A stretch of 64,000 nucleotides of DNA from Rhytidiadelphus loreus (lineage: Eukaryota; Streptophyta; Bryopsida; Hypnales; Hylocomiaceae), in contig OX344764.1 of the NCBI GenBank assembly GCA_947034895.1, forward strand, positions 56,091,348 through 56,155,347, in the 5' to 3' direction. Shown here one piece after another: positions 1 to 13,565 of the stretch (positions within the stretch are counted from its first letter, which is position 1; every line of letters starts with the position of its first letter). The notes below the pieces were generated by a model. The model saw only the letters and a program-made list of their open reading frames with translations. It did not search any database and had not been told where the DNA came from. Made by a program: the position numbers and the translations under genes.

Positions 1-348
1 CTTCAAATGTACAACAACACAATGTTCATCCTCCTTTATCTTTGGATCAAATGTGCAGCACTTAATGAACAGACTCTTCATGTACGCTAAGTAGCTATTC
101 CAATGGCTAGAGTTTCTTTTCTCCACTTGTTTTGGGTGCCCTAACGATTTTGGGTAAACTTTAAGTTATATCTTCTTGTCAAGATTGAACCCTTACTTCT
201 TCGTACTTGATGGGTTAATTGAAATTTTAACTACCAAATGCAATATAATTGGATTGAGTTGTGTTGGGAAATCCCAAACTTTTCTTAATTGAATGTCATG
301 TAGTCCATACGGCCCTAACTACTGTAATTAATTTTGTGGAGATTACAG

Positions 349-3300
349 GAGCAATTGATGCATCCGAGATGTTGACTGCATTCAATGTATTGGGCATGCA
401 CGCAAAGAAGGCCGAAATAGAAGCAATGTTGGCTGAGGTGGATGCTGATGGCTCCGGTGAGGTAAATATTCACTCTCACTAACCCCGAAACATCCGTCGT
501 CGGGGACAATAATTGTCCGATGGAAGATAGAGGATCCTTCTATGTAAGATAGAACTGCACATATTCGTCCTTGAGAAAAGGGAAGATCTTGCACTATAAG
601 GTAGGAGGTTCTGAAATGGCTCATCAAAGCGTTGATCTGCCTTTTTCAGGTATTTTCTTAAATGAAAAAAAATTTAGCTCATTTTCCATACAAAGAAAAA
701 TAGAAGAGGAATCTAACACAAGTGGTTTCATATTTTTTGAATCATTTTTGAATTACTTATGAATTTTCAAACAAGTTGTGTCATAGGTCCCTATTTATGC
801 CCCTTGGTCTTCCATAAACTATTCACTTGCAACTTCTAAAAAAGAATGGGAAAGAAAAAGAAAAATGATTGGCTCTTGCAATTAATAATGTTTTTTTTTT
901 TCTTGATTCATTCAATGACTATGGAGGTCAATTTCTGAACTACCATTTATCCATTTCACAACCATTTATAGGATCCATTCTTATTGCCCGCTCCATTTCA
1001 AAGCCTCCTACCTTAGTTTGACCTCCAATGCGTGCTCTTGAAGCAAATGATTTATACGGTGCCAAAACTTATCAACGATTGCCACAATGACCAGCCTGAC
1101 ATTCTATGGTTAAAATCTCAAGTTTTATGTAAACTTAGGAATTTTTCTAGTAATGTAGTATAATAAGTTTTTAGTTTTTTTAAACAAGTAGTCATGTTTC
1201 AAAATTTTGATTAGAGTTGTTGCAAAAACTTGTGTACTTTATGATAATCTCATGATTGATTGTACTAAAACTTTTAATTATTAAGTAAGGTATGAAATGA
1301 AAATCTTTATTAAGTAAGATGCAAATATGTTTTATGTTCATAAATTCGGGATCTTTCCGTAAATGTTTGATGTGATATTAGGTAGAGTATCCTGAGTTTG
1401 TACAAATTATGACAACCAAATTGGATCAAAGACAAGATCAGTCTGCATATGCATCTTCACCAGGTTTATTTTCCATTACACAAAGTCAAAATAAAAGATG
1501 TTCATATTGTTTTTAGTATTTTAATAGTAAAACTTGTAATATTTTCAGGGGGGGATTAAATAGGAAAGGGGATTTGCCAATTTCAAACTTATAATTGAAT
1601 TTTGCAACATTTGTCTTTGTCCAAAGAAAACACTTTAATGTTACATGGTTTTGTGTGAAGTTTCAAAAATACATAATAATATTAATATATTTTAATCTTT
1701 AGGGATTACTACATTGTCTCAATAATTATAGTTAAAATAACATTTATTTATTTATTAATATTGAACTTAAAAAAATGTGGATGTTAGCTAAGACAACAAA
1801 GCAACAAACACTTCCATTCCCACTATTGGCCCAAGCTTATCGGAGAAAAAAGGTGATACTTCTACATTTTGTATACATTGTAAAACTATCCTACTAATAA
1901 TATACATCTAAAATTGCTATTGTTTTAGTACAACAAAATAATGATTCATCTCATGAACAATCACATTTTTCAAGTAATAAATCATAAATTCACAAAGGAA
2001 GGAACCTTGATTAATCACATTTATACTTCAAAATTTAGAATACTTTGTATACATTTCCACACCATTAAAAATGAGTAGTAAATAATTTTCTAACCTAATA
2101 TCATATGCAAAAGAACAAGGGTGTATGTAGTTGATGGAAGCAGTTATGGGAGGTGATAAAGCAAGCCAAGAACGATTGCAAGCACGAGCTGATGCTGCTG
2201 AAGCCGAACGACGAGCTTTAAGGGATGAAGTTGCTAATCAAAAAGATGTAGGTCTTAATAAAAATATTTTACTACCTCTAGTTTTGAAAAAAGACACTTG
2301 TTTCCTTTGTAAAATACAAAAAAAACATTGGTCTTTTTTCAAAAACAGTGAAAGTAAAAATTATCCTATAATATTGTGTTGAACGATGTGAATTGCAACA
2401 ATACTAGCACATGAGCATAGAGAGCTGAATTTATGAGCCTACAACGTAGTTGCAAGTATACCTGCAATCATTTAAAGGTGTTTAAGTTATATTACATGTA
2501 TCTATAATATCGGTACACTATAACATGAAAAGAGTCTATGATATAGGTACTTGTAACATAGACACTTATAACCATAGAAGGTATCCATAATATAGACTCA
2601 TAGGTTCATGGCATGGGCTCTTAGATTCTATGCTCACATGCTAGCACTACCTATGTGAATTGTATTGTGTTTAATTATTCTTTTTAATAATTAGTTTTCA
2701 ATAAATAGAAATTCACTATTTAGAATAATTCAAATTTAACTTGTGATGTATTAAATTGGAAAGTGAGTTATTGAACTTAAAAATGAGTTGTATTAATATT
2801 GGTATTTACCTAAGTATTTTTGGAATTGAGTGATATTTTACAAAATTTATTTCTTTGCAGACTATAAAGAAAATTCAAGACAAGGCATTCACTAGTATAG
2901 CTAGTCAGGTTTGTACAATTTTTCTATAATAGGCATTAAAAAAGCACCAAGTCTTACCTTCTAACACTCATTAGTTATTTCATAATGCTTGATTACATTA
3001 AACAAAAAATCACACACAACTTTCATCAACTTTCATTGAGGTATGGGGAGTATTATTTATTTATACTAAATTTATTCATGAGACATAAATTTACGCTTGA
3101 TGTTGCATAAATTGGAAGAAATTGTTATCTTAAAAGTAATAAATCATATACTAAGGTTAGATTTTAGTGTAATTAGAAACCATATTTTTAAATTTCAATC
3201 CAAAAAATCTAACATAATTTATTCCCTTGCGTGTGTTTAGACTTGCAGAGAATTAGAAAAGCAGCACGACTTAAGAAAAATGAATACAATAGAACACCAA

Positions 3301-5751
3301 ATAGTGGTAATATTCACTCAATTTTCTTTAAAACATAGTTATTCTATTCATTATATTAATTGAAATATTTGAATAACATCATTTGATGAAAATTATGAGT
3401 ATTTGATGATAAAAAAACAATTAAAAATATATATTTTTCAAATATTAGGTACACCATTACCACCCCAAATGCTAGAACATATGGATATTGATGTCAAAAA
3501 TGTTTTATCTGACATTCATGAGCGTGCTTTTCAACGTCGTTCTACAATGCAAGCTACTCGTGCATCAAAGTCTGAAGTACCAACTACTTCTAAGCCAGAA
3601 GAATCTTCCAAATCTAATACTTCTCCTAAAAAACAAAAAGAAGAAGCCAAAATTCATAGTTAAGTTTTATATAAAAAATTACAATATGCTCATTGGTTTG
3701 TAATACTATAGTTTAGAGTGCCTTATTTAATTGATAATGTTGAAAAGATATAATTAAGCTGAAGTCAAAGTATACATCTCTAAAATTTTACTAAAGTAAA
3801 TTAAATATATAATGTATTATTTCTTTATGACTTATTCATAATTATTAAGATGATATGAGCTCCAAATTTAGACTCTTCATTTCAAATGATGTATTTATAT
3901 AATATATGATATATAATAAAATATTTAGATTTAACATAATAATGCATCATCCTCAAAATATTCTTGTATATATTATGTATGTATTTTGAATATATATATA
4001 CAACACATATTATAATTAAGATATTGATTAATAAATTAAATAAATAAAATAAAATATTTAATTCAATTTAAAGTTTTGGGATGTTATGTATATAGATGAT
4101 GTAAAAGAAGTATTGAAATATATTAAAGAAGATGAACCAAAAATTGCACCTCAATCTCCAAGATCTCTTTCTTCCAGAGATAGTACTAGTGGTCATGCTA
4201 ATTATAAAGAAGAATATAGAAAACTTATTGAATTTCGAGACAAGGTAAAATAATGTACAACTCATATGATTGTGATGCATATTAGCATTTCATTTTATGT
4301 ATTATATTATCAACCTTGGTAGTAACTTTAGCACTTCTTTACCAAATATTTAAATTTTATGAATTTTTTAAAGGTTTTGTATGTGCTAAAAATATAAATA
4401 TTCTATATGATTATTTTGTACCATACAAAATAAAATTTAAAAATAAATTCTCGAAAAATTTGACTTTAAAAAAAAAATTCATCCAAAACTATTACCTAAA
4501 TATGGTAGTAAAGCAATTTTGATACCTTTCTTGTTTAATCAAATTTCATGAGTCTTGGCTACTACTAGTTAAAAAATAAACATATTAATAGTCTCCATCA
4601 TGTATTAAATTTCAGAAATACATCAAAGATCAATCAATAATAAGTTGTACTACATTATAAAATCATTGTATAATTATTCAAGTATTAACTATTTTATATC
4701 CATACTATAGTATCTTCAATATAGGAAGTGATATTGAATATAAAAATCTATCAAATTTAATAGATTCCATTGTCATTTTAGATTTAGAAAATTCAAAATC
4801 AATGATTATCTTATAAGAATTTATTAATCTAACCATAATAACCACTTGTCAATTTTGGATGTTTGATTTTAAATGCTAAATAAACATTTAGGGCACATCT
4901 AGGATTATTGAAAATGAAATTTTAACATTAAAAAAATAGAGAGTTTCTAGTGTGAAGCCTGATTTTAAAAATTAACCTTATAAATGCGTTAGTTTGGATG
5001 TCTCTTTGCCATGTAGAGATACAAATCTTGTTTACTATTAAATATCAATAATTGTACCAATAGTAATACATAGGTCACACACATATTGACATCAAAAACT
5101 AGTATTCATTGATCAAGGGATATTTAATCTTACTTTTGATAGAAAGAAAGTGTCAAATATACTACAATATAATTCAAATGAGCATTTAAGAAATATTCAA
5201 TTGTTAATATTTATTATTATGGAAAAAAATCATGAATAGAAATAAAAATCTATTTTAATCAACAATGTTGATTTTAAATTTTTATTCATATTTTCATTTT
5301 AATGATTTAAAAAATCAAATTATATATATTTTGTTTAAAATTGAATGATGATTATTTGATAATTATATTCAACAAAAACAAAAACAATATTTTTTAGATG
5401 CTCTTGGAATAATATTATCTTAATATCTCAAATTATGAAATGAATTTGTACATCTATTATGTGGAAAATATTCATTTGGCATAGGTTAAACACAAACCAA
5501 TCATGGAACAACAAATACTTCACCTCAAAGCATTAAAATCACTACAAGACTATTTTAAGGAAAATAAATCAGAAAGCAAAGGTGATGTTCTATTAGAAGC
5601 TTCCAAAGCTTTTATTCCTCCACTATCTCCATCAGCTGCAATATTGAGTTCACAACAACGCCCTCAATCCAATCAAGGTCATATAAAAACTCATCTTAAA
5701 GTTCGTCCTCAATCAAGTTTAGGAGAAACTTCAAAATCTAGATGGCAATAA
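349..5751 (+). CDS. EF-hand plus coiled-coil protein, 3' part of a multi-exon gene (5' end outside or unseen)
   Basis: Nine exons can be chained with matching splice phases: 349-461, 1382-1463, 1788-1852, 2131-2247, 2861-2908, 3249-3306, 3449-3658, 4096-4244 and 5485-5751 (stop TGA/TAA-type end at 5751). They encode about 369 residues. Exons 1-2 join to a canonical EF-hand loop (DADGSGEVEYPEF, acidic residues at positions 1, 3, 9 and 12) preceded by a helix typical of centrin/calmodulin-like proteins. Exon 4 is a charged alanine/arginine-rich coiled coil (QARADAAEAERRALRDEV). Later exons are lysine/serine-rich and probably partly disordered, with a final helical segment. The first exon enters in phase 1, so at least one more 5' exon must exist. 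EF-hand plus coiled-coil architecture is common among ciliary/flagellar proteins; that role is inference. Exon 6 was chosen from two AG acceptors because only 3249 keeps phase with exon 7. Confidence 0.7.
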
Positions 5752-8146
5752 CTTTATAGTGACAAAATATTGATGTATTAAGAAATTGCAATATAGATTT
5801 TAAAATTTCATAGTATTCAACTTTATTTTGTGTTATTTTGTGGAAATTAAGTATAAATAGAAGCATATAAATTGAAAAAAACTAAAAAAATTTGAATACA
5901 AAAGAATGTAAACCTTGTAATACATACATGAATAGAATAGTAAGTTTATAATATTGTAAATTTTTTTTAAATTGTTGATTTATTGAAGAAATATCTAATG
6001 TTGACAAATGCAAAACCACAATTCAATGGCAATAATATGACAACTTGCTAATACCACGCTTTTTATATTTTCCAAAGTTTTCTATTTGTCAACTATCAAT
6101 GCTTAATAAAACTTTCCTAAATTCCTAATTAGACCTTCTTTTCTAAGAGGTTAAGACTCACTTTGATTATGTAAGACTTAGAATAAAAATTTATATTATA
6201 TAAAAGCAATGGATTGTTGGGTAGCAAAAACATTCGTTATATATAATTTTTCAAAAAATATGAAATCATCAATATGCATGGAAAATTTTGATGAAAATTC
6301 ACATTGAACAAAAATTTGTCATATAATATGTACATAATTAATCTTCAATTTTATCATTCTTTCAGATATTAAAGAAATATATTTTTTCTTTATGGGTATT
6401 GAGGATCATGTTTAATCAAATGACATTAGCAAGAATGATATATGTGGCTAATTATTTTTTATTAATATATTAATTTTTGTAATATTTATATAGTAATTTT
6501 TTTTTAAAGTGATTGTCATGCACAAACACGTGCCAAGATCACATTGTGCCAACGTGAGAGATAGCGTGCCATAAATCAACAATTAGCCTTATAATTGGCT
6601 AGCAATCTAACCACACTAAGACTCAATAGCTCCTAACCAATAATAAATACCGTGGTCATAGGGGAAATGCCACATGATTGTGATATCATAATCATAACAG
6701 ATCCTCCAAGTAATGATCAAAATGTGAAAAACATTCTATCATCACAAGTCCTAACATTGGCAACATCTATAGCAAGTAAAGAAAATAAACATCCATCACA
6801 AGAGTAAGTGGTTTTACAACCACCCCTTTTCTAATAAAATGTAAGGAAAAGCTCCTAAAGAAACTAGAAAAAATAGTCACAAAATACAAATAGTCGAGCT
6901 TACATCATTCTTAAAGAATGTGTACATGCTTGAACAGAACGCCAAGACAAATGCCTCTTATTTCATCATGTGGGAGATTCAACTTGAAAAAGATGAGTCT
7001 TGAATAACCCATGTGGACCACGTGGGCATTGAGGTCTCCAATTGAAGTACTAAAATTCCTAAAACAAGGCCCAAACTTTCTAATTTAAATCAAGGCCAAA
7101 ACCAAGGCCCAACACTCAATCAAGAAAGTACTAAGCTTATAATGGTCTCATTTAAAATGAGAATTGAGAAACAAGGAAAAGACTACATTCTTGCAAAATT
7201 TGTAATCTTTAACCAAAATTTTTACTATGCCTATAAGGTAACTACACCTAGTTGAGTCCAAATAACTAGTAAAGTAATTCCAAATATATAATTTATTAAT
7301 TTTTTTTCCAAAGAATATTCTAGATTATCTTTTTATACATCGTTTGGACTCAATATGGATAAATTATGAATTTCAAAGTGCTGAGAATAGGTTTATTCAA
7401 AAATGAACCTACACTCTTATGAATAAATGAAACACATTTTAGACAAGGATCTCTACATTTCGGTTTTAGAAAGGGTTCGTAATTAGTCTCCAACTTGTGT
7501 TCAATTATGAGAAGTATGGTAGCTTGCAATGAACTAAGGTATATCACCTATTTTACACAACATTAAGCATTTTAGCATATGTTTGATTGAACAATAGTAG
7601 AAGAGATAACTTTCTCCAATTAGGGAATAAAAATAATAAAAATTGCACTATTTTTTGCTAATGTTTCATCAAGTTTGGAATTAGTAAAAATTAAAGAAGT
7701 GTAGATTGCAATCCAACCTATTCTCAATGTATAGGCAAACCTATTTCAAAGAAGTGCAAAACTAAAATGTGTTATTGAAAGGTGTCAATATGTTATTCAT
7801 CATACAAACAATGAAGTTGCTAAACCACATCATATTCCCCTCATTCATGAAAATAGGTCACACAAATGGGGCCATGTACCTCATGATATGGTTCATAAGG
7901 TAGCCCTAATCAGAAGCACCCCTTTTGGAGGGGATCATTTGCATAATACAAACAGGTCAATTTTACAAAAAGGTAGAGGTCAGTGCCGCCTGAAAGTCAC
8001 AATGCTTCAAATAAAGCACCTCAGATTTGCCTCAATGGTTCACTGCTACGACTAATAATTTACACTACTCCGCACCAACCCCATCCTGTGTTGTCTTCAA
8101 GGATGTCAGGAAATGAATCATGTTACAAAATTACTTTGCAATGCTT
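5752..8146. other. AT-rich intergenic stretch
   Basis: No gene, RNA or clear repeat was recognised. Short open frames here are AT-rich and lack domains. The part from about 7980 is the 3' flank of the minus-strand gene that ends at 8147. Confidence 0.5.
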
Positions 8147-11100
8147 TCACACAATGTTAAGCATGGAGAGCAGCCTTTTCTTTTCTTCGGACCGCTTCCA
8201 GATTTCCCGGGTTCGCTTCCGCCTCCTGAATTTGGTCCTTCGATTCAACCATCTGGTGTAACTACGGCCTTGCTTGCAAACAATAAAGTCATTCAGGTCA
8301 TCAAAATTTTCAGATGTCTTCTCAAGCAATAGCACCTCAGCCACGAAAGGATTGCCCTCGGCCTCAGTAGGAATGTCGGTGGTCTCATCTTCTGTCCTTA
8401 GTCTACATTTGCGTACAGGCCTAGCTCCACGAGTTGTTGTAACCTCGGCCTCTGACACAGGTTTCCTACAAGCAGCACATGGGAAGCAGATTAACAACAA
8501 ACGTCAAAGATCTATAGCATTAACAACTCAACAAGTGGACCAAGTGCTTCAGATAAGAGTACTGCCAAATACCAACCTCTCTGGAGAGACATCACAACGC
8601 TTTGCTGGACGACTTCGATGTTTCATCAACCTTTGAAGGATAGGTAATGTTGAGGGCCGCAGCTGCTGTTTTTCCAACCCAGTGTTTAAAGGGCATGGCT
8701 GATGCTCTGTGGGTTCTCTATAGTCATCTTGACTCTGTTGCCATGCAAAGTCAGCAGGGCGTGGTCGAAATTCTCTCTCATCTGGACTCGGCAGCTCTTC
8801 TAAGAATTGCATGTCATGATCAAAATTCTCCTCACCTACATTCCTGGACGATCGATCAGCACAATAAAGTCAGCTATCACTGTAAAACGAGAGTAAGTAG
8901 AAATGAAATGTCACAATAGTGAACCAATTCATTGTTTCATTCCTCAAGTTATTCAAATTCAAAGATCTGCAAGAATCTTCAAATATAGCCTACAAAATGG
9001 TAATGTAAGGCACCTGTCAACTATATCAGCTTCACGCACAGTCTTTAGAATTTTCCTGGCAATACGTCTCCCATTCGCAGGGATGTACTCACGCCAGTCA
9101 TTTGTAGACAGTACTTTGTCCATAAATTCACAGAAATCGTTCCAAAAGCAATTAATTTGCAAGATGATCGAAACAGCATTGGCACCCAAGATCTGCAAGA
9201 GGGAAACAACGAATGCAGGCTTCAGTACTAAGTCAACGTCACAATTTCCCAAACTTAAAAGAACTATACCAAGAGTTCTCTGATGTGTTTTTTACAAAAC
9301 CTAGCGCAATCCGTTTCAAATTTTTACTCACTGATTAAAATGTTTCAAATAAGACGAGATTGGAGCATAGTTCAGCACTTATAACCTCACCGGTATCTTG
9401 TTCATGTTAAAAAATAAATAGGGTCTAAGTAAGCTAGTGCATATAATGAGGAGCCACACAACAAACAATATCCACCCAGAGCACAGAAACAATGCAAACA
9501 AAGCTGACGTAACTTACATCCACCTAAACGCAGTGGAGCCATGCTCAGATATTCTTCAAACAAGAGAAGTTACCTCCAGAAGATCCGGTTCCTCGAGAAA
9601 CCCCTGTAATAAACTGACAACCCTTCTTGCATAAAGGCTAGGAGACGTTTTATTTTCGCTGTTTTCTTCCCAGAGTGAAGTTACATCCACAGTTCCCTTT
9701 TGTTCATACTTGTGAACGGATAATTGCGGATTTGAGGTGCTTTTCCTCCAGTAGTGCTCCATTAGAAGAGAAATCAGCAAAGATTCTAATAGTTCTAAGT
9801 ACTCTCGTAACCTGTTGTCAGAAATAGTACTTTCAGCTTCATAATACAGCATGTCTGTGAAAAATACCAGCACGTGCCCTACGCTGTCTGCCGCTGTGAT
9901 CTCTCCATCACAAGGTAAACATTTATGGAAAGAGCCAATGAGACCCAGCCAGATGTCATCAATATCCTCTTTTGTCATATCACCTGTTGGGCTGTCTTGA
10001 CAGGTTTCCTCCATCGATCGAACTTTCTCAGTAATGAAATTCAATGCTGAATGCATCAAGTGAAGTACATCAGCAATCAAAGTTGAGTGATCTTCTTCCC
10101 ATACTGGTACATTATACAGTTCTTTACCACAAAAATGAGTCCCAGATGACCGTTCAATATTGCCATCTAAATATACAGTCTTGAGAATACGATCAGTCCC
10201 TTGTCCAGGTGCATGCCCTTGAATTTGCGCTTGATCAGAGCAATAAGTCTGATCCATACACTCTTCCAGCCCTTTCCTTAGTGTAGCATCATTCAACATT
10301 GACTCCAAAGCGGCCTCGCACTCTTGGTTCATCCGACTACGGTGGCACACGTAGTTCCAGAGGCAAGAGAACAATAAAGTATTTGATACAGCAGGTGGTT
10401 GAGGACGATCATCCAAAACACTGACGAAGTTAGCGACATGAGGTGCAGCTGCATACTTCATATATAATGAGACTCCCCTCTCAAGAACTGAAGAAACAAG
10501 CCACAAAGAAACTCGTCGGCTGAGAGAATCAGGCACATAGTTTGTATTGTTGGAATAACCTGAGATTGGGAACCGAGAGAACCACTTCTTCTGGTTTTCC
10601 GCTTTCTCTGAAGACTGCAAGTCCTCTTGATTGCACATCGAATCTTCCAAACCTTGAGAGACTATTCTAACAACGTGCGACAGTAAATACCGTGGCGCAT
10701 TGTCAGTGATAACTTTGTCAAGTAACATCACCGCTGACTGTAAGCTCAGTTCACAGGGTCGTGTTCTAGGTTCATGCGGTCCTTTGGGCGCTTGGGCAGA
10801 TATCATCACATGTGCAAGTATAGCCTCCAGAATAAGCCGAGATGAACTCTTAGTTCCCTTCTCTGAGATGCCATCTTGTACTAGTAGCAATTGAGTCTTG
10901 GAACGGCACAATAGCTCATCGACAAACACCTGCAGAAACCAATATCTCAATCAAATTCAACAAAAAGCACAATTGAAAACAGAGATGAGTAATCAACGCC
11001 TACTCGACTTACCCATATTCAAAACATGTTTTTCAGTTCAGGTTCTGTAAGTTGGTATGAATTTAAAATATAGCATCCTCTCAAGAGGAGTTCTCACCAG

Positions 11101-12204
11101 CCCTCAACAAAAAATTTGTGATGTCTTCGATAATTCTTGAATATCGAATAAGACAAAAGTCCACAATCGTTGGAACTATGAGGAGTGAAATCAATGGAGA
11201 AAAATCGTACCTCCAGCAAAGCGCAAAGCAAAGGAGCTCTGAAAGGTTTGATATTAGAAGTTATCACTTCAGATGAATAGACTTTGGTGCGGAGTAAGCA
11301 AGGTTCCGTGGGTGAACAAAGCTTCTGCAATAGATTATCCAGGCCTACTCCCATAGCATTCCGTAAACCCGTGTCAAAAAGCTCAATCAAAGGCAGCAAC
11401 CTAATGCAGCAACGTAAAGTGAGAGCAGACACTTTAAGTTCTTGGAGGGTCGACGGGAAAGCGCTGAGGCTTTCAGCAGACTTCTCATTCTCAGCAGAAA
11501 AAAGGGGGATACGACGAGCAAGCTCCAAAAATAGTAAGTCATGTAAGGCCACCAGTTCATCGTAATCGACATAGACTTCTCTATCTCCCACAACGGCAGA
11601 CAAAGAAACATTTTCAGCTGATGTAGGCGATGGATATTTGATTGTTGCTGCAGAAGAAGACAGGAAATAACAGAGGTGCCTGAGAATATCGGCCTTGATC
11701 TCCTGTGGTAAGCCAGATACAATTGCGAAACCGAGTGTCTCCAGTAAGCGTCACTTGAGCATGATCAATCACAGATGCAGCTTCACCACTAACCTCCAAG
11801 AAAGTAATATCCAGGAAGACGAACTCAAGCTTGGCTGTTAATATTAGAATTGAACTATCCTGGCTACATCATTAACCCGCATAAAACTTGATCCTTCCGT
11901 CATTACAGTGTGATGGACGCCTAACGGCACTTTTACGTAAAGCCCTTCCAAGTTCCAATTACATTTTTATCTTTCAGAAACATAGTATAACCATCGGTTT
12001 CTCAAAAAAAGATGTACGATAGGATTGATATCCATTGTGAATACATACCAGTTCCGCAACGCCTAAAACTTCGACAAATTTCCTTAAAGAGGTCCACTCC
12101 TTAAACGACGAGACACGAACTCCTGGCGCCTTCGATTCAAAACCTTGTATCAATGGCTCCGCCTCAGGACGCAAAATCCTAATCCCGCCATCATCTGATC
12201 CCAT
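8147..12204 (-). CDS. Unrecognised conserved-looking protein, six exons, about 934 aa
   Basis: On the minus strand, six exons join in phase: 12204-12049, 11738-11211, 10929-9574, 9192-9014, 8843-8577 and 8465-8147. All donors are GT; acceptors are AG, and the exon-2 acceptor (GGAG) is the least typical. The product is largely helical with leucine-rich stretches resembling an ARM/HEAT-like solenoid (residues about 100-750), then an acidic and proline-rich linker. A basic C-terminal domain follows (DDLNDFIVCKQGRSYTRWLN, then an Arg/Lys-rich helix) that looks like a nuclear or nucleic-acid-facing tail. I do not recognise the family and assign no function. The long uninterrupted exon 3 (1356 bp), codon use and splice agreement make a real host gene likely. 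The start at 12204 is the first Met of the frame, and telo-boxes lie 80-190 bp upstream. Confidence 0.75.
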
Positions 12205-12285
12205 TCTTATTGCCTATAGAAGACTCCACGGAGACACATTGTCCTGCACATTTTCCACACGAAAAGTGAACTCATTACACTCTGA

Positions 12286-12294
12286 AAACCCTAA
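12286..12294 (+). promoter_or_regulatory. Telo-box (AAACCCTAA) upstream of the 8147-12204 gene
   Basis: AAACCCTAA occurs at 12286-12294 and again at 12382-12390, both just upstream of the start codon at 12204. Telo-boxes are known in plant promoters of growth and translation genes. The role here is inferred from position only. Confidence 0.45.
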
Positions 12295-12351
12295 AACCCG
12301 ACAGAATGCCATAGGTTATGGGAACGAGAACGTGGCGCTACCGGGAGGTGG

Positions 12352-12435
12352 CGCGAAATCCCAATTCTGGGTTAGTAGCGTAAACCCTAATCCCTAAACC
12401 CGCGAAATCCCAATTCAGGGCTACTAGCGTAAACA
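12352..12435. repeat. 35-bp direct repeat in the 5' flank
   Basis: Two copies (12352-12386 and 12401-12435) share CGCGAAATCCCAATTC and AGCGTAAAC with a few mismatches. The telo-box at 12382 overlaps the end of the first copy. It looks like a local tandem duplication in the promoter or 5' UTR. Confidence 0.6.
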
Positions 12436-13080
12436 TGAATACAACAGGCAAAAGCCTGGCAAGCGAAAACAGCGTTCGCCAGGACTGAGGGACAGGGGAA
12501 TCCGAGGCCCACAGAGAAAGCAGACAAACAAGCCTGCTACCCAAGCAATAATGAGGGCAAACCGAGTGAACGCATGAGCGTGAGAAGAACTATACCACAC
12601 AAAGCTCGAGACTCTGAAGCCAGAACCCAAACTTGAGACTCTCTAAGTTAAGTCCTCATCCGTTTGGAGATCCTCGTGAAGACCTAAACTGCCTTGCCTA
12701 CCATCAGAAGAACCGCTTCCCGAAGTCGGAGAAGAAACGTTGGAGACCGTCGAAGAAGACTCTCGAGCACCGTACTTCGCTGAGAGACCGCGAGCTCCGT
12801 TGTCGTGACTTATTACATGGCTGAGAGTCGGAACCAGAGAGCAAGTCGTTGCGAATGTCCTCCATGATACGATCGAGAAGAAGAAGCGGAGGCTGAAGCG
12901 GAGCTTCTGCCTCCGTCTCCAAAGAAAGATGCAATTTCTTCTCTTCTGTGGGCGTCGCCGGGGATTGAAATTCTCAAAGAAGACCCTCCGGCCACGTCAC
13001 AAAAGTATATTCCCCAAGTTGTACAAAAACATTGTATAATCAGGCAATGTTTCTCATGCTGGGAAGGTATTGAGGTAACT
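12436..13080. other. GC-richer stretch without a supportable gene
   Basis: 12630-13000 is clearly GC-richer than its surroundings and has short open frames on both strands, rich in Ser/Arg. None has recognisable domains or splice partners. It may be a 5' exon or promoter of a neighbouring gene cut off by the inverted-repeat element that starts at 13081. Confidence 0.3.
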
Positions 13081-13376
13081 AAGGTAGGGGGCTGTAAAAG
13101 CGACCTGTCTCTAAAAGCGATCTGGTACATTTTGCCTCTAACATGTTTCAGGCTTGTACATTTCAGGAGGGGGTTGCTTTTAGAAACCACTGCATTTTCA
13201 ACTTCAAAAATTCGTAACTAATTTCATGAAGGTCCAAAAAATATAAAACGACTTGGGTTAGGTACCAGTTTCATTTTTCTTACCACAAAAATTTACTGGA
13301 AATTATTTTAAGCAGTTTAGCTTCCCCCCAAATGCAAATCAGCTCTTAAAAGGTCACTTTTACAGTCCCCTACCTT
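13081..13376. mobile_element. MITE-like element, 296 bp, AAGGTAGGGG terminal inverted repeats
   Basis: The left end AAGGTAGGGGGCTGTAAAAG and the inverted right end AAGGTAGGGGACTGTAAAAG match 19 of 20, followed by GCGACC and GTGACC. Both ends are flanked so that TA could be the target duplication. There is no coding content. A related end is at 46823, and a partial relative lies near 57453-57660. Confidence 0.75.
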
Positions 13377-13565
13377 ACACCTAAAATCATCTAAAATTTA
13401 CAGGCTTCCTAAAATCTCACACTAGAGATTTTTGTCTAAAATGTACTCCCATTATGTAGGAGACTCTGCTACCAAAATGACCCCACACAGAAAAAAAAAA
13501 TTCCAATATAATAATGGGAACCATGCTCAATTGCTTATTAGTGCGATTTTAGGTGTAGTTACCTT
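13377..13565. mobile_element. MITE-like element abutting the previous one (5'-truncated)
   Basis: The right end (13545-13565) carries GATTTTAGGTGTAGTTACC, and the left side has the inverted partner ACACCTAAAATC at about 13377. It belongs to the same family as 49481-49739, with shared internal sequence (ACTCCCATTAT..., CCAATATAATAATGGGAAC). The left terminus seems lost where it meets the element ending at 13376. Confidence 0.6.

Noticed and set aside
8274..8636. Plus-strand frame opposite the last exons of the 8147-12204 gene
   Set aside because: It is antisense to exons with better coding support and consistent splicing.
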